Shown: positions 12,653 through 24,344 of the stretch, piece by piece | How positions within the stretch are numbered: the stretch's first letter is position 1 | Layout: the number at the start of each line of letters is the position of its first letter | NCBI GenBank assembly: GCA_030141605.1 | Contig: JAQGDQ010000417.1 | Span: 76,501 to 140,500, forward strand | Length of the DNA stretch: 64,000 bases | From: Tubiluchus corallicola | Taxonomy: Eukaryota > Priapulida > Priapulimorpha > Priapulimorphida > Tubiluchidae | Reading direction: 5' to 3' | Made by a program: the position numbers and the translations under genes | The notes under the pieces: model-generated | What the model saw: only the letters and a program-made list of their open reading frames with translations | Told to the model about the DNA's origin: nothing | Database searches by the model: none

Positions 12653-13090
12653 CAGGGATGAGAATGACAAATTGCAAAAAACTCTGAAACAGGCCGGGGG
12701 TTTGGGCAGCCAGCAACAAATTGCAATTTTGTGACCATAGGGACTTAAAATATCAATTACCTTGTTTCATGCATAATTTAAAATACCCAACTATCAAGGA
12801 TACATGATACCTAATTGTCTCAAAAATGCCCAAGTATTGGCCGCTGCTATGCAAAAGTATATAAAAGCGGTCTGCAATTGACTCAAATAACTCCACACAA
12901 TTGATTCTATATTTTTATACATAGAGATATACACGTGGTTACACTGATTTACGTAATGTAAACAAAGTGACGGCCTGCCAACCAGCGGTCAGTTTGTGAA
13001 ATAATGTACTGGGTCTGTAAAAATTTTCTCAACGAATTTACGCGATTTACAAAAATAACACTACTGGTCTTCCAAAAATTCTCATCCATG
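12653..13090. mobile_element. MITE family B, copy 1
   Basis: 438 bp from CAGGGATGAGAATGACAAAT to AAATTCTCATCCATG. It carries the TATATAAA...CAATTGACTCAAATAA and GTGACGGCCTGCCAACCAGC core shared with family A. Confidence 0.87.
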
Positions 13091-14021
13091 TAAAAACAGC
13101 GAAACGGATACGGCAAAAATAATCGAATCAAAAATGTAAAACAAGAAAAAACTATCTTGGCATATGAATAGGGAAGTAGTTTTGCTTACTTGAAAGTTGT
13201 TGTCACATTTATTATCATGAGCAGGAGCCCACTTCCAGGACACCGCTATGCCCTCCGTCGTAGCCAGGTTTGGTAAGTCGACAAAAAACCAACCACGGTT
13301 ATAAAACTGGGCTAAATGCCACCAGTCAGACCATTCTACGAACACTTATTGTCTCCATCATAGAAAATATTCACATGTCTGCAGCCATTGCTCCGCATGG
13401 ATTCCGCTAATCCACTGCATTCTGTTGCAAAAAATCCGATCCACAAACAATTTTAAGGTCACAAAAATACTAATGACGTTGTTCAGTTGCGACAGAATAA
13501 CGAAATTTCTACTGCAAAGTATGAAAAAGTGTAAACGAAGAAGCAAAGCTCAGTTCAAAACATTCTTATGTCCGGTCAGCATCTGGCTGACCACTGACCA
13601 GCGTCTGAAATTTGATTGCGCAACCTCAGAAGAGCGGCACAGCACAGCTGACTTGTTAGGCAGTTGTGGCCAAGCGGAGAGCAAGCTAATTTAAAACAAG
13701 AAAATCACAACAGGGTAGAAAATAACTGGCTTCTGTTTAGCCCAGCTGCCAGCATGGCAGCAACTATTATTCACGGGGGTAGGAGGTATGATGGGCCAAG
13801 ATTGCTTGCAGCCCACTTACCATATTCATCAAGTTACCACATAACATGCATATTACCAAGTGCTAATGGCTGATATTAAAATATGAACACTGAAATTCAT
13901 TTCCCATTTCTGCCTACAGATGGCACTAGGGTAAAATCTATAGAGATTGCTAGACAATGCTAGATTAACATGTGTGGATTCTACAAGTTTAGATGAACAT
14001 TCATTCGTTAGCTTGTTAAAT

Positions 14022-14119
14022 GTTCCACAATATCACCAATTTTTTTATAATTTTAAAAATATTAAAATTAATATAAATTTAAAACAAAATATTAATAAAA
14101 TTTGATGATATTGTGGAAT
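14022..14119. repeat. Hairpin, about 18-bp stem
   Basis: GTTCCACAATATCACCAAT pairs with TTTGATGATATTGTGGAAT, with an AT-only interior of about 60 bp. Probably a snap-back MITE remnant. Confidence 0.75.
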
Positions 14120-14316
14120 ATTTGGTAAATTAAAGTCGTTGTTGCAATCAATCAATTTCAATCAAATCTCGCCATGTTTCTTAGCAGACAAACAAACAAA
14201 CATACAACATCGATTACATTTTCAAAGCAATTTTAGTTCTTCTTTTAAATCAAGAAAATTTTTTACTCTTTCACGTACTATCACTCTATCACTTTTTCAT
14301 GCCTTCAAACATCTTC

Positions 14317-14531
14317 CTTGACACAGTGTGGACTACTCTGCAGTGCCCCCGCCTCTGGCACCAAACACCCCTGGTGTTGTTCATCCCGTTTGGGTCACAC
14401 GTGGAGAACAGCTGGTCGAACGAAGCCCATCTCAGAAGAATGGCTTCCCGAGCTCAATGAAACCTCAACACGAGGAGTTGTTTTGCATTCCGGAGGAAGC
14501 CGAGGAGCCTGACACAGAATCCAGGAGAGAT
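14317..14531 (+). pseudogene. Orphan terminal-exon-like block
   Basis: A clearly GC-richer block in AT-rich intron 23. A long pyrimidine tract and CTTGACACAG precede it. The plus-strand frame then reads DYSAVPPPLAPNTPG, HPVWVTRGEQLVERSPSQKN and EELFCIPEEAEEPDTESRRDL before TAG. It looks like the Pro- and Glu-rich C terminus of a real protein, but I do not recognise it and find no upstream exons on this strand. It may be a duplicated or captured exon, or the last exon of a nested gene. Confidence 0.35.
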
Positions 14532-14954
14532 TTGTAGAGATAAACGTGACAGGGGGAGAAGCGTAAAGTTCAAGTAAACAGCCGGAAACTTTGAAGGATC
14601 CTCTTACATTCCGGGATGCCGAGAGAGAGCAACAATTTACGTGAGTTTGCAAACATGTCTACAAGCAAATTATGTGGTCAAGAATTCATACAAACAATGA
14701 TTGATGATAACTTGATGATAAGTGATGATGACCAATGATAAAACTATATAATCAGTAAACAATTTATGAATGATTAGTGAATTTGTGAACTTAATAATGA
14801 CCCCTGGATTGATATATAGAAATTTTTGAAAGGTTTGTAAATTTAACAATAGCTACTGCATTTTAAACACAATGTAAACTCCCACACAGTTGCTGTGAGA
14901 CAGTTTATTTATTTTATTTACTGTTTTACTAATTAAACAATTATTAAATAAATA

Positions 14955-14978
14955 TTATCATCATCATCATCATCTTTA

Positions 14979-15024
<46 letters not shown>

Positions 15025-15078
15025 ATTATTGTATTATAATAATAATAATTATTATTATTTATTATTATTATTATTATA
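14955..15078. repeat. (ATC)n/(ATT)n microsatellite
   Basis: CATCATCAT units passing into (ATT)n, then ATTATAATAATAATT. It could be a SINE tail, but no SINE body precedes it. Confidence 0.92.
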
Positions 15079-15470
15079 TTATTAAACAAATACATAAACA
15101 TTTTATTTACTGTTTAGTTTGAACGCCTCGGCGAGTTACTTGGTGGGGCTTCCGTGAGTTTACGCGGTGAGAAAACTCGTTAGTATGAACGTGCCCTTAC
15201 ATTTGAGTTGCACATTTCTGCAGCTACATTCTCTTTCATACAGGTAACTGACTCAATGACCACTTCCTAGTCTGTCGTCTCATACCTGTTCCACCTGATT
15301 GTTCTTACCTGTCATAATTTTGTTATATTTTCTAACGATTTTTCTAAAAAAAGGGAAACATACTTCTCTTAGTTTAAATCCGTGAACCTAGTAATGATCA
15401 CAGCACTTACTAATCCTATGAAATGTAAAAAACAGGTAAGGAAGATGGTAAGTAATGTAACATTGTGTGC

Positions 15471-16481
15471 CGGGAAAGTTACCGAAAATGAATTTACGAA
15501 CCAACACCGAAACCGAAATTTATCAAACGTAAGAAACCGACACAGAAAAATTTTTGTAAAACCAACTAGTATTAAAATTGCAAAAATAAAATTCTAAAAT
15601 AAGTAAAATATTTCGTTTTTGTTTGTCTGCTTATATTTGCTGTGATGCAAAATTACTGATTAAAAACACGAGGAAGTTTTATGGTATCGAACTTCAAGTT
15701 TGATGGAGTGACTTACCTTAGAAAATGTGTTATAATGTTTTTGGATTTAAGTATCCTTGATGATTAACATTTAAAGATCATAATATTTCATTAAAATAAA
15801 GAAATTTATTTTCTAGATATTTTGTTGCCTATATTTCATCAATTATCAAATTAGAAACGATTTTGCTCAAATAAATTCAAACATGATTTGATATTTTGGT
15901 TGGTTGGGCCTGGAGACCAAAAAACTTCACTGTCGTCAGCACTGAAGATGTGCCGCATTGCCGGTAAAAGCACGTCACAAACTGTTACGTAAACGAAATT
16001 TTTTGCTTTATTTGAACTAATTTAACCAAGATTTTTCATCAGTTTTTGACATCTAGGAGAAGAGGAAAATTGGATAAATACTATCCATTACAGACCAGAC
16101 GGCTTAGTCTAGTGGTAATGCGCCTGCTTTCCGTCTGGGAGGTCGTGAGTTCGAACCAGCGGCCGGGTCATACCAAAGACTTTAAAAATGGTACCTGCTG
16201 TTGCCCAGCCTGACGCGTGGTATTTAGGGTAAAAGTGGGGTAATAATAGTCTCTGTTATGTAGTTGTAGGTTGTTATTTACAGCCTGCTTTGAGCTAATG
16301 GTAATTGTTGACCCAAAGGCTGACTTTAAATAATAAAGATTATTACTATTATTATTATTATTATTATTATTATCATTATTATTACAAGTAAAACCATCAG
16401 AAATTTCCGCTACGAAACTTAATAAATTTTGCCAAAATAGAAACTTAACTGAAAGAAAATATCGTTTCGGTAACAACCCTG
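15471..16481. mobile_element. hAT-like element family H, copy 2, hosting a SINE
   Basis: Ends CGGGAAAGTTACCGAAAATG and, reversed, CAGGGTTGTTACCGAAACGA. Flanked by the 8-bp duplication TTGTGTGC/TTGTGTGG (15,463-15,470 and 16,482-16,489). About 720 bp without the nested SINE. Related to 8,590-10,206 and 60,680-61,300. Confidence 0.85.
16093..16380 (+). mobile_element. tRNA-derived SINE, full length (MetaSINE-like)
   Basis: The 77-nt head (16,093-16,169) has tRNA form: box A GGCTTAGTCTAGTGGTAATG, box B GAGTTCGAACC, and pairing of GACC with GGTC. The body begins ATACCAAAGACTTTAAAAAT then GGTACC, and the 3' tail is (ATT)n. A 6-bp direct repeat ATTACA flanks it (16,087 and 16,381). The TCATACCAAAGACTTTAAAAA string resembles the core of the MetaSINE superfamily as I remember it; this needs a database check. 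Confidence 0.85.
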
Positions 16482-16667
16482 TTGTGTGGTAATGGAACGT
16501 ACTTAAAAATTGTCTTTTCTTCCCGCTTAACCTGAAATGCTTCTTATTTGTTAATAGCCCTAGTCTTATTTAGACAGCAACCCGAAAAGCAAAAACCTCC
16601 AGGAAAAGTTTAAATCTCTATAGCACAGTTGTGGTTAGCTGTGTGACGACGATGCATTCAGTATATC

Positions 16668-16740
16668 CTTACATGTCCATAACACTAAAACGTTCCTTAC
16701 ATGTCCATAACACTAGAACATTCCTTACATGTCCATAAGA
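16668..16740. repeat. Three copies of the 27-bp minisatellite unit
   Basis: TTACATGTCCATAACACTAAAACGTTCC and two variants, 5 kb away from the main array at 21,719-22,395 and separated from it by exon 22. Confidence 0.85.
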
Positions 16741-16831
16741 AGTGTGCAAAAATCGAAGCGGAAGTCTAATGGCTGACGACACTAAAAGATGGCGTAAACT
16801 CGTGCCAAGTAAGCTGTATTTTCTACTGTAC

Positions 16832-16959
16832 CTTCCTTTCTAACTGTTTCTTCATCAGCATCACTTGCTCCATCTCATCTTCGTGCTCCTTCTCGAGTCG
16901 CTTCCTCGTCACTTCGATTTCTCGCACGGCCCTTTCATATCGTAGCTTGTAAATGCTTT
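16832..16959 (-). CDS. MYO18A: Exon 23: coiled coil
   Basis: 128 nt, phase 1 to 0, acceptor CTTCCAG, donor AAG|GTACAG. Residues 1373-1415. YKLRYERAVREIEVTRKRL matches human WRLKYERAVREVDFTKKRL, and KKQLERK matches KRQLERR. Confidence 0.95.
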
Positions 16960-18451
16960 CTGGAAGCAAAAACAAAACAATGATCCGGGATCATTCTAAG
17001 CAATATGGCACATCTTCTCTACGATTAATTATAAATGTTTAGTTATCAACTGTGGTATCCACACTGTGAACATTAGTTAATACTATTAACAGCATCATCA
17101 TCACCACATTTATTCCCATCGTCGTCGTCGTCGTCGTCGCAGTTAGACGAATAATGAAAGACGTGTAAAAAGCAAATTAAACATTGTCTGATGGAAAAGA
17201 TGAAATTTATGTGTATAAAATGAAAATGTACGTGTTTTTTGATCTTGTAAACTGGCACTTTTTATTTACGTCAGTTTGTTTGCCGATTTGGTGAGAAGGA
17301 TCCTGCCAATTCATGGTATCGTTGTCATCGTCGTTGTCATCCTCAAAATCATCGTCATTGTCATAAGTCATCATCAGTCATTGTCGTTATCGTCATGTGA
17401 TCGGTCGTCGTCGTTGCCATCATCAAATACCGTTGTCTCTCAAATCTACTGTAGACATTCTTCCGTGATTTCAAGAACAATATGGAATATCTTCATTTCA
17501 TGGAATGACCAATAAGCCTTTTCACAGTTCCAGCGATTGATGATGATCGTGGAAATGTCCAAAGGTTAAGTGTGCCAGACAACACATCTGTGTACACTTG
17601 ACAACGCCTCGCAGCCCATGCTATTGTAATAGTAACAGTTTTAACAGTTAGCTAGAACCTTACCTAGTTCATTTTTTCTTGTTCTCAAGCAAAATCCTGC
17701 CAGTAAATCACTCTACGCACAGACTAATGCATAATTAAAGTCCACGTAAAATAACAGAAGTTGCTGAACTGATTCAGCAGACAGGTTTGCTTTACCCACA
17801 TGTCATGTGATGGATGTAGTTAAGATGCGTTATTGTGGTACACTCAGTCTTTGACCTACAGCAACTGTGTGTGTGCACAACAAAATTGTGTATTTAAGCT
17901 TACTCAGCAGAGCACAATGTACAGTTGACGACAGCTAGGTATGCCTCGTTAATGGTATTTCAGAAATGACCGGTGGTCCTAAACTGCAACCTGGCATATT
18001 TTACCGCACTACAAAAATATCGCCCTGTGCCACGTCACCATCGAGCATCTCACAAGGTTTCATCACGTTACTTAAACTCGAAAAATTGTGATCAAAAGAC
18101 AAAGTAAAAGGTTGAAATTATTTCAAATGATAATTTCCAATGAAGAAATTGCGAAGACCACGAACGGAAAACGTTAAACTAATAGAACTGATAACCCAGG
18201 GCTCGCCAATAAACCGACGGCACAAGTGTTAATTCTACAACTTTTCTGCTTCGCTGGCATCACTGTTTAAAGCAACAACCGGCAACAGACGAATATGTAA
18301 GCAATGCGAGGCAGCTGCCTCATTATCTAATTGTAAATAAACACAGTGGGCTAAAAGAGTGTGCGAAAGAGTTAATGTTCGTGGATCACTTCTCTAGTTA
18401 CGACAGATATAGATGGTAGATACCCCAGGAGTGTGTGTAAGATAAGGATGA
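16960..18451. other. Intron 22 part, simple triplet repeats only
   Basis: CGT/CAT triplet runs at 17,093-17,140 and 17,316-17,425; otherwise unremarkable AT-rich sequence. No credible frame. Confidence 0.5.
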
Positions 18452-19125
18452 AACCACGAAGGATGAAAGTTATATTTTTACAGGAACACGTTTCAAAATT
18501 ATTTAAAAGTTACGAATGCAACAAAGAACGATTTTAAAATAATGTGCCAACCACGAAGGATGAAAGTTATATTTTTACAGGAACACGTTTCAAAACTATT
18601 TAAAAGTTACGAATGCAACAAAGAACGATTTTAAAATAATGTGCCAACCACGAAGGATGAAAGTTATATTTTGCAGGAACACGTTTCAAAACTATTTAAA
18701 AGTTACGAATGTAACAAAGAACGATTTTAAAATAATGTGCCAACCACGAAGGATGAAAGTTATATTTTTACAGGAACACGTTTCAAAACTATTTAAAAGT
18801 TACGAATGCAACAAAGAACGATTTTAAAATAATGTGCCAACCACGAAGGATGAAAGTTATATTTTGCAGGAACACGTTTCAAAACAATTTAAAAGTTACG
18901 AATGTAACAAAGAACAATTTTAAAATAATGTGCCAACCACGAAGGATGAAAGTTATATTTTGCAGGAACACGTTTCAAAACTATTTAAAAGTTAAGAATG
19001 CAACAAAGAACAATTTTAAAATAATGTGCCAACCACGAAGGATGAAAGTTATATTTGGCAGGAACACGTTTCAAAACTATTTAAAAGTTAAGAATGTAAC
19101 AAAGAACAATTTGAAAATAATGTGC
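18452..19125. repeat. Satellite-like array, 97-bp unit, 7 copies
   Basis: AACCACGAAGGATGAAAGTT...GGAACACGTTTCAAAACTATTTAAAAGTTACGAATGCAACAAAGAACGATTTTAAAATAATGTGCC, spaced 97 bp or 95 bp (copies with TTTTTACAGG versus TTTGCAGG alternate). Highly homogeneous. The open frames across it are by-products. Confidence 0.95.
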
Positions 19126-19285
19126 GGACTGTTCAGTGTAATATGTATTTTTAGATCCGGTTTTAATACACAAGGTAACTTGCGATTTTACAAGTAAAAT
19201 TTTAGAAGTAAAATCTAATTTAATATATAATGTAGTGTAATATGCACGTGTGATGTTACGTAACCCAGAGAATGAAGAACTGGTG

Positions 19286-19289
<4 letters not shown>

Positions 19290-19373
<84 letters not shown>

Positions 19374-19382
19374 CCTCCCTCC
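19290..19382. repeat. (CT)n microsatellite
   Basis: About 80 bp of uninterrupted (CT)n then CCCT units. Arg/Glu frames on the minus strand are artefacts. Confidence 0.95.
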
Positions 19383-19507
19383 ACATTGCCACACAATTGA
19401 TTGCAAATTTTACTATATAGTTTCACAGGGATGAATTGACAGTCGAGAGGATTTGCATGTACATGCTGTGAAGTAATGTTGGTATATACATTATACATCC
19501 ACACATC

Positions 19508-19542
19508 TCCCCGCTTTTGTCTCGCAAACCGAGATATGAGTG
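19508..19542. mobile_element. Solo terminal repeat of MITE family A
   Basis: CCGCTTTTGTCTCGCAAACCGAGATATGAGTG followed by TA. It matches the right terminus of the 58,214 and 1,616 elements. No partner end is found nearby. Confidence 0.65.
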
Positions 19543-19799
19543 TAATACATGTCTTCTGCTAAAAAAACCCAGCATTTCAAGGTCACACTGACTTGTCCCC
19601 GATTGACTAGCTCAACAGGTAAAAACCTAACAGGTAATCGAGTTTCACAGATAGAAAACAGGTATGCAGTGCCATCTATTGAGAGTACCAGAAAACTTGT
19701 ATATAAAAGGATACTGTTCCTCACTAATTTCAAAACTGCATAGAGTCAATGAGGAAAAAAAATTAAATTACCAATTTAGTTGATGGTATGTCGACTTAC

Positions 19800-19911
19800 C
19801 GTCGTTGTCGTCATCATCATCTTCGCTAGACACGCTCGCTCGCACCATTCTTAATTCCATTACATCCATTTCTAATCTCTGCGATTTCTTCATAGCGCTT
19901 GCATGCTTTAC
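19800..19911 (-). CDS. MYO18A: Exon 22: coiled coil with acidic break
   Basis: 112 nt, phase 0 to 1, acceptor TCCTAG, donor ACG|GTAAGT. Residues 1336-1372. QRLEMDVMELRMVRAS matches human QMEVMEMEVMEARLIRAA. The acidic run EDDDDDND corresponds to human EVDDDD, a non-helical skip in the rod. Confidence 0.95.
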
Positions 19912-20079
19912 CTAGGAAAGACAAATATTCATGGAAATAACACATTGTTAGTAACAGCAGACAGCAAAAACTAGGTACGCTATACATACAATGGCCCGCT
20001 TACAAATACAACGTAATTTGCACAACAGGGGCAAAAATGTGTAAAAAGTCCAATGCAGTTGTTTACAATCACTTTTCAA

Positions 20080-20495
20080 TCCCTCACTCAATCACTCACT
20101 CACTCAATCCCTCACTCAAACACTCACTCTCTCTCTTCCTCTCTCCTCTTCATTCACTCACTCACCCTCTCCCTCTCTCTCTCTTGCTCACTCTCTCTCT
20201 CTCTCTCTCTTTCTCTCACTCACTCAATCACTCTCTCTCTCTTACTCACTCACCCTCACCGTCTCTCTCTCTCCGCTCACTCATTCACTCACTCACCCTC
20301 ACCCTCACCCTCACCCTCTCTTTCTCTCTCTTTCCCCCTCTCTCTCTGGGTCTCTCTCTCTCTCTCTCTCTCCCTCTCTCTCTTTCTCTCTGTCTCTGCG
20401 TGTCTCTCTCTCTCTCTCTTTCCCTCTCTCTCTCTCTGGGTCTCTCTCTCTCTCTCCCTCCTCCTCATTCACTCACTCACTCACACACACACTTT
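20080..20495. repeat. CT-rich microsatellite block
   Basis: About 415 bp of (CACT)n, (CT)n and (CCCTCA)n. Open frames of about 150 codons on the plus strand are low-complexity artefacts. Confidence 0.95.
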
Positions 20496-20983
20496 CTAGA
20501 ATGAGGACAAAGTGCAAAAGGTAGAATTTTAGCATGTTGTTGAGGAATACATGAATAACACATGACGTTACTACGATGATGTTATGACAACGATTAAGTC
20601 ATGATAGTATTAAGTTACTTTATACACGCACTCACAGTATTATTGAAAAAGAAACAAGTTTTATTAAGACCATAATACATATAACCTTTCAAATATAAGA
20701 CATGTTTTATATTTCAAGGTTTTAATAAAAGATGCTTGTTTCAATAATTTTTTTTAAATTAAATAACAAACCCGAAAATATAAATTAATCATTAAAAGTT
20801 CTTTTATTTATTTCCGATTATGAAAGACAAACAATATTTTACCAATAAAGTAAGTCAACTAACACTAAACTCTCTGAACCTCACATTTTTCACTACATTT
20901 AACTTTAGAGATATAATTACCATGTATTTAAAAGATGTATTTAACACAATGGCAGCCTGTATTGGCTCTGACATCATTTAACC

Positions 20984-21275
20984 CAGGGGTGTGCAAATTA
21001 TCTGACTAGCCAGGCCACATTAAACTATCCCGCAATTCCGTAATTTCATTATAATGCATATTAGTAATGTGTATCACACAGTCTGTGTAATACAGTGACA
21101 TTAAGCTACAACCGTCTTGTAAGGGTTAATGGCATCCGATCTAGTAGAAAAAACTACGAGCACTATCTTTGGGATCGTGGCACGGACTTCAGCTGGATAC
21201 ACTCAATTAATCGCCTGGGCCGCACTTATATTAGGTTGACAAATCTCTTCGCGGGCCGCAATTTGCACACCCCCG
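20984..21275. mobile_element. hAT-like MITE, family D, copy 1
   Basis: 292 bp, CAGGGGTGTGCAAATTATCT to CGCAATTTGCACACCCCCG. Flanked by a perfect 8-bp duplication ATTTAACC (20,976-20,983 and 21,276-21,283), the hAT signature. Intact boundaries suggest a fairly recent insertion. Confidence 0.95.
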
Positions 21276-21718
21276 ATTTAACCTATTTAAATGTCTTAGT
21301 CAATTAAAAAAATCCGAATTAAGAACGCTCACTGAGGTTGTATCCCCTCATTTGAAAGAGATGATTTCAACCCAACACCGGCACTTAGAAATGCCATGTT
21401 AGTCTTGCTCACTGATTCGCACATCTATAAAAACCGGTAATTTTTTTCTACCGACAAACGGCTTCAGTGATCGCTCCCCGTTTATTCAACAGGTTACAAC
21501 AGGTCACAAATGCACGTAACTTAGAGGCAGTTCAATTTGCACTTCAAATTAGATTTCGTTTTCATAAACTCTGCGTACCGATGCCTCACATCTGAGGTTG
21601 GTGCAACGATGCAACAAGCATTACAATATTTAACCTCGCAGATTTCTGTAGACACACGTTTCAAATTTTCCTGTGTAATTAAGGCCTCTCTAGAGCCAGA
21701 GCATCACTTACAGTGTTC

Positions 21719-22395
21719 AATGACACAAAAACGTTCCTTACAAGTCCATAACACTAAAACGTTCCTTACATGTCCATAACATAAAACGTTCCTTACAAGT
21801 CCATAACACTAAAATGTTCCTTACATGTCCATAACACTAAAACGTTCCTTACACGTCCATAACACAAAAACGTTCCTTACAAGTCCATAACACTAAAACG
21901 TTCCATACATGTCCATAACACAAAAACGTTCCTTACAAGTCCATAACACTAAAACGTTCCTTACATGTCCATAACACTAAAACGTTCCTTACACGTCCAT
22001 AACACAAAAACGTTCCTTACATGTCCATAACACTAAAACGTTCCTTACATGTCCATAACACTAAAACTTTCCTTACATGTCCATAACACTAAAACGTTCC
22101 TTACATGTCCGTAACACTAAAACGTTCCGTACATGTCCAAAACACTAAAACGTTCCTTACATGTCCATAACACTAAAACGTTCCTTACATGGCCGTTCCT
22201 TACATGTCCATAACACTAAAACGTTCCTTACATGGCCGTTCCTTACATGTCCATAACACTAAAACGTTCCTTACATGGCCGTTCCTTACATGTCCATAAC
22301 ACTAAAACGTTCCTTACATGGCCGTTCCTTACATGTCCATAACACTAAAACGTTCCTTACATGTCCATAACACTAAAACGTTCCTTACGTGACAC
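21719..22395. repeat. Minisatellite, about 27-bp unit, about 24 copies
   Basis: Unit CGTTCCTTACATGTCCATAA then CACTAAAA. From 22,180 a longer unit of about 44 bp (with an extra ACATGGCCGTTCCTT) repeats four times, so a second-order array has begun. Three related copies also lie at 16,668-16,740. Confidence 0.95.
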
Positions 22396-23600
22396 ACTCT
22401 AATGTATGATTTACAGTCCTTTAGGCATTATTAAAAGGTAAAACTCGTGTCAAATGGATCTATTAGGCATTATAACTTATTTGAACTTTTCATGCTTATC
22501 AGGCTTCGCTCATTCATGGTCACTTGTTAAAGTTTTATTGCACCCATCTGTTTGTCAAGTCCAATCGTGCCACAGAGTTATAACGGAAGATTTAAAGAAA
22601 TTTTGCTGTGAGAAAGTGAAAGTAGTGTTACCACTGTGATGTTTCGCATGAATTCAGTCTTCCAGCATAGTACAGAGTCTCCATCTAGTGCAGAAATTTC
22701 TTTCATTCCAGAAAATGAATTTGACTGATTTGTAACAAAGACCCCAGACACGCACGTAGTATTATTACTAGGACGATTACTAGTGAATGAAGTTTAAACG
22801 TTAGAGATAAAATGTAAAATGCTAAATATATGACCTAACCGATCTTCAAGTTCAAGGTCACGCAGTGTCAAGGTCAAACTCGACCTTTTCCCATTCCAGC
22901 AGTACACAGGCCACAGGTTTGATCGGCTTGAGGAATGACCAAATGTCCGAATAGCCGGAAACGGTGTCAAGTCACTGCCAAAAAACTTCAGTGAAAGATA
23001 AGCATTAAACCTTATGTAATGAAGATAGGCTAAACTAGTATCTCACTCCTAGTCATAAAGGGTTAAACAAAAGGTATACGTTCCCATGAAAGCATACGAT
23101 ACAGCTTTACTGCACACAAGTTTGATACTCGGCATCGCACGGCCTGCCTCATTGAGGTTGTTACAACACTGGGAACTGGATGAATATCATATCGTGTAAA
23201 AACGCTTCCCACGAATGCTCAACAGGAAAACTTGACACAGACCTTTGAGTGCACAGTTTTTGGAAATGTTTGCTGAAAGGGAATTTCTTTTGAAAAGTTA
23301 CTAATTTTTTCACAACATTTTTTTACAGTTCTGCCAAATTCTCTAGGCGCAAACTCAACGATGGACCTCGCTCACTTGCAAGTAATAAAATCATCCCCAT
23401 CTCTAACCAACCAACCAACAACGGATACAGTTTCTAGCTAAGATAAGATAAGGTTGAATGAGATCACAGTCGAGGCACAGATTGTGTGGCACTGCAGCTA
23501 GAAAGAAACATACAGGTAACACTTCTTCAAAAACAAAGGCTTTTATCGAATCTCCAATTATTAAGGACAGATACAGTAATGACCTTCATGGCAGCCTTAC
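22396..23600. other. Intron 21 part, nothing recognised
   Basis: About 1.2 kb without arrays or mobile ends. It contains two TCAAGGTCA strings (22,852 and 22,868), discussed as a finding. Confidence 0.5.
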
Positions 23601-23810
23601 CTGTATCTCTTTCAACTCTTTCTCCAGTCGCATGCGCTCGGACGTCTCAGCTTCCAGCATCTCGGATGCGTGCATAGCCGTGGCGTGCTCATCCGTGAGG
23701 TCGGCAGATGCCTCCGCGAGTCTCGACTCTAATCGATCATGCTCCTGCTTCAGTTGATTACGTTCCTTCTCCAACTTAGCGTAGTTAGCTTGCAGTTCAA
23801 CTAATTCAAC
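23601..23810 (-). CDS. MYO18A: Exon 21: coiled coil
   Basis: 210 nt, phase 0/0, acceptor TAACAG, donor CAG|GTAAGG. Residues 1266-1335, a heptad-patterned rod. LEKERNQLKQEHDRLESRL and ASEMLEAETSERMRLEKEL match human AEKERNELRLNSDRLESRI and ASQLLDAETAERLRAEKEM. Confidence 0.96.
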
Positions 23811-24344
23811 CTGTTAGCAAAATCAAAGTGTTAATTTACGTATAGGCAGGATACAGTCACAGTGGTTGTTAGCATCGTACATAAGTACTATCATGCTTTC
23901 AGGCGTTGGAACCGATTAAAACAAAATATCGCAAGTGTGTAAAATTTTCCAACTTTTTTAGAATGTATAATGAGATGAACAAAACGGAGACGTTTTTCTA
24001 CTGCGCGAAGCATACGCAGAGTTGATCTACAAACCTCCGTCCGTTCTGCTTATGAAACCGTCGGTCGTTACTTAATTATCTACCCTCTTTACCACCAAGC
24101 CAGACACGACTTATTTACAAACCTCTGCATTCTTTTGTTAGCTTTTAACACCAATGTTTGCAGTCTTGCAACAAATGAACTTGTATGTTTGTTCCTGCAT
24201 GGGAACCATACCCAAGATAATTCTGTGAACACTCAAATTTTTGTTTTAGTTTCTTTTATTTCAAACATTAAGCGCTTTAAATAGTATTAACTTTGTTACT
24301 CTTGTTACATAGTAATGCTTATATTTATTGAAACATTTTTTGTA

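Noticed and set aside
13197-13345. Minus-strand frame WSDWWHLAQFYNRGWFFVDLP followed by GTAAGC
   Set aside because: No matching acceptor or phase with exons 23 and 24, which already join in frame, and no recognised homology.
13660-13690. GTTGTGGCCAAGCGGAGAGC resembles a tRNA box A
   Set aside because: No box B or acceptor-stem pairing at the right distance.
18639-19197. Plus-strand repetitive frames (MCQPRRMKVIF)
   Set aside because: By-product of the 97-bp tandem array; indels between copies break the frame.
20037-20504. Ser/Leu-rich open frames of about 150 codons
   Set aside because: Pure CT/CACT microsatellite, with equal-length frames in parallel. The same applies to frames over 19,215-19,504, 51,921-52,163 and 57,379-57,813.
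21719-22395. Regularly spaced short repeats reminiscent of a CRISPR array
   Set aside because: Units are contiguous with no unique spacers, in a eukaryotic intron. The same holds for 58,930-60,235 and 55,850-56,275.
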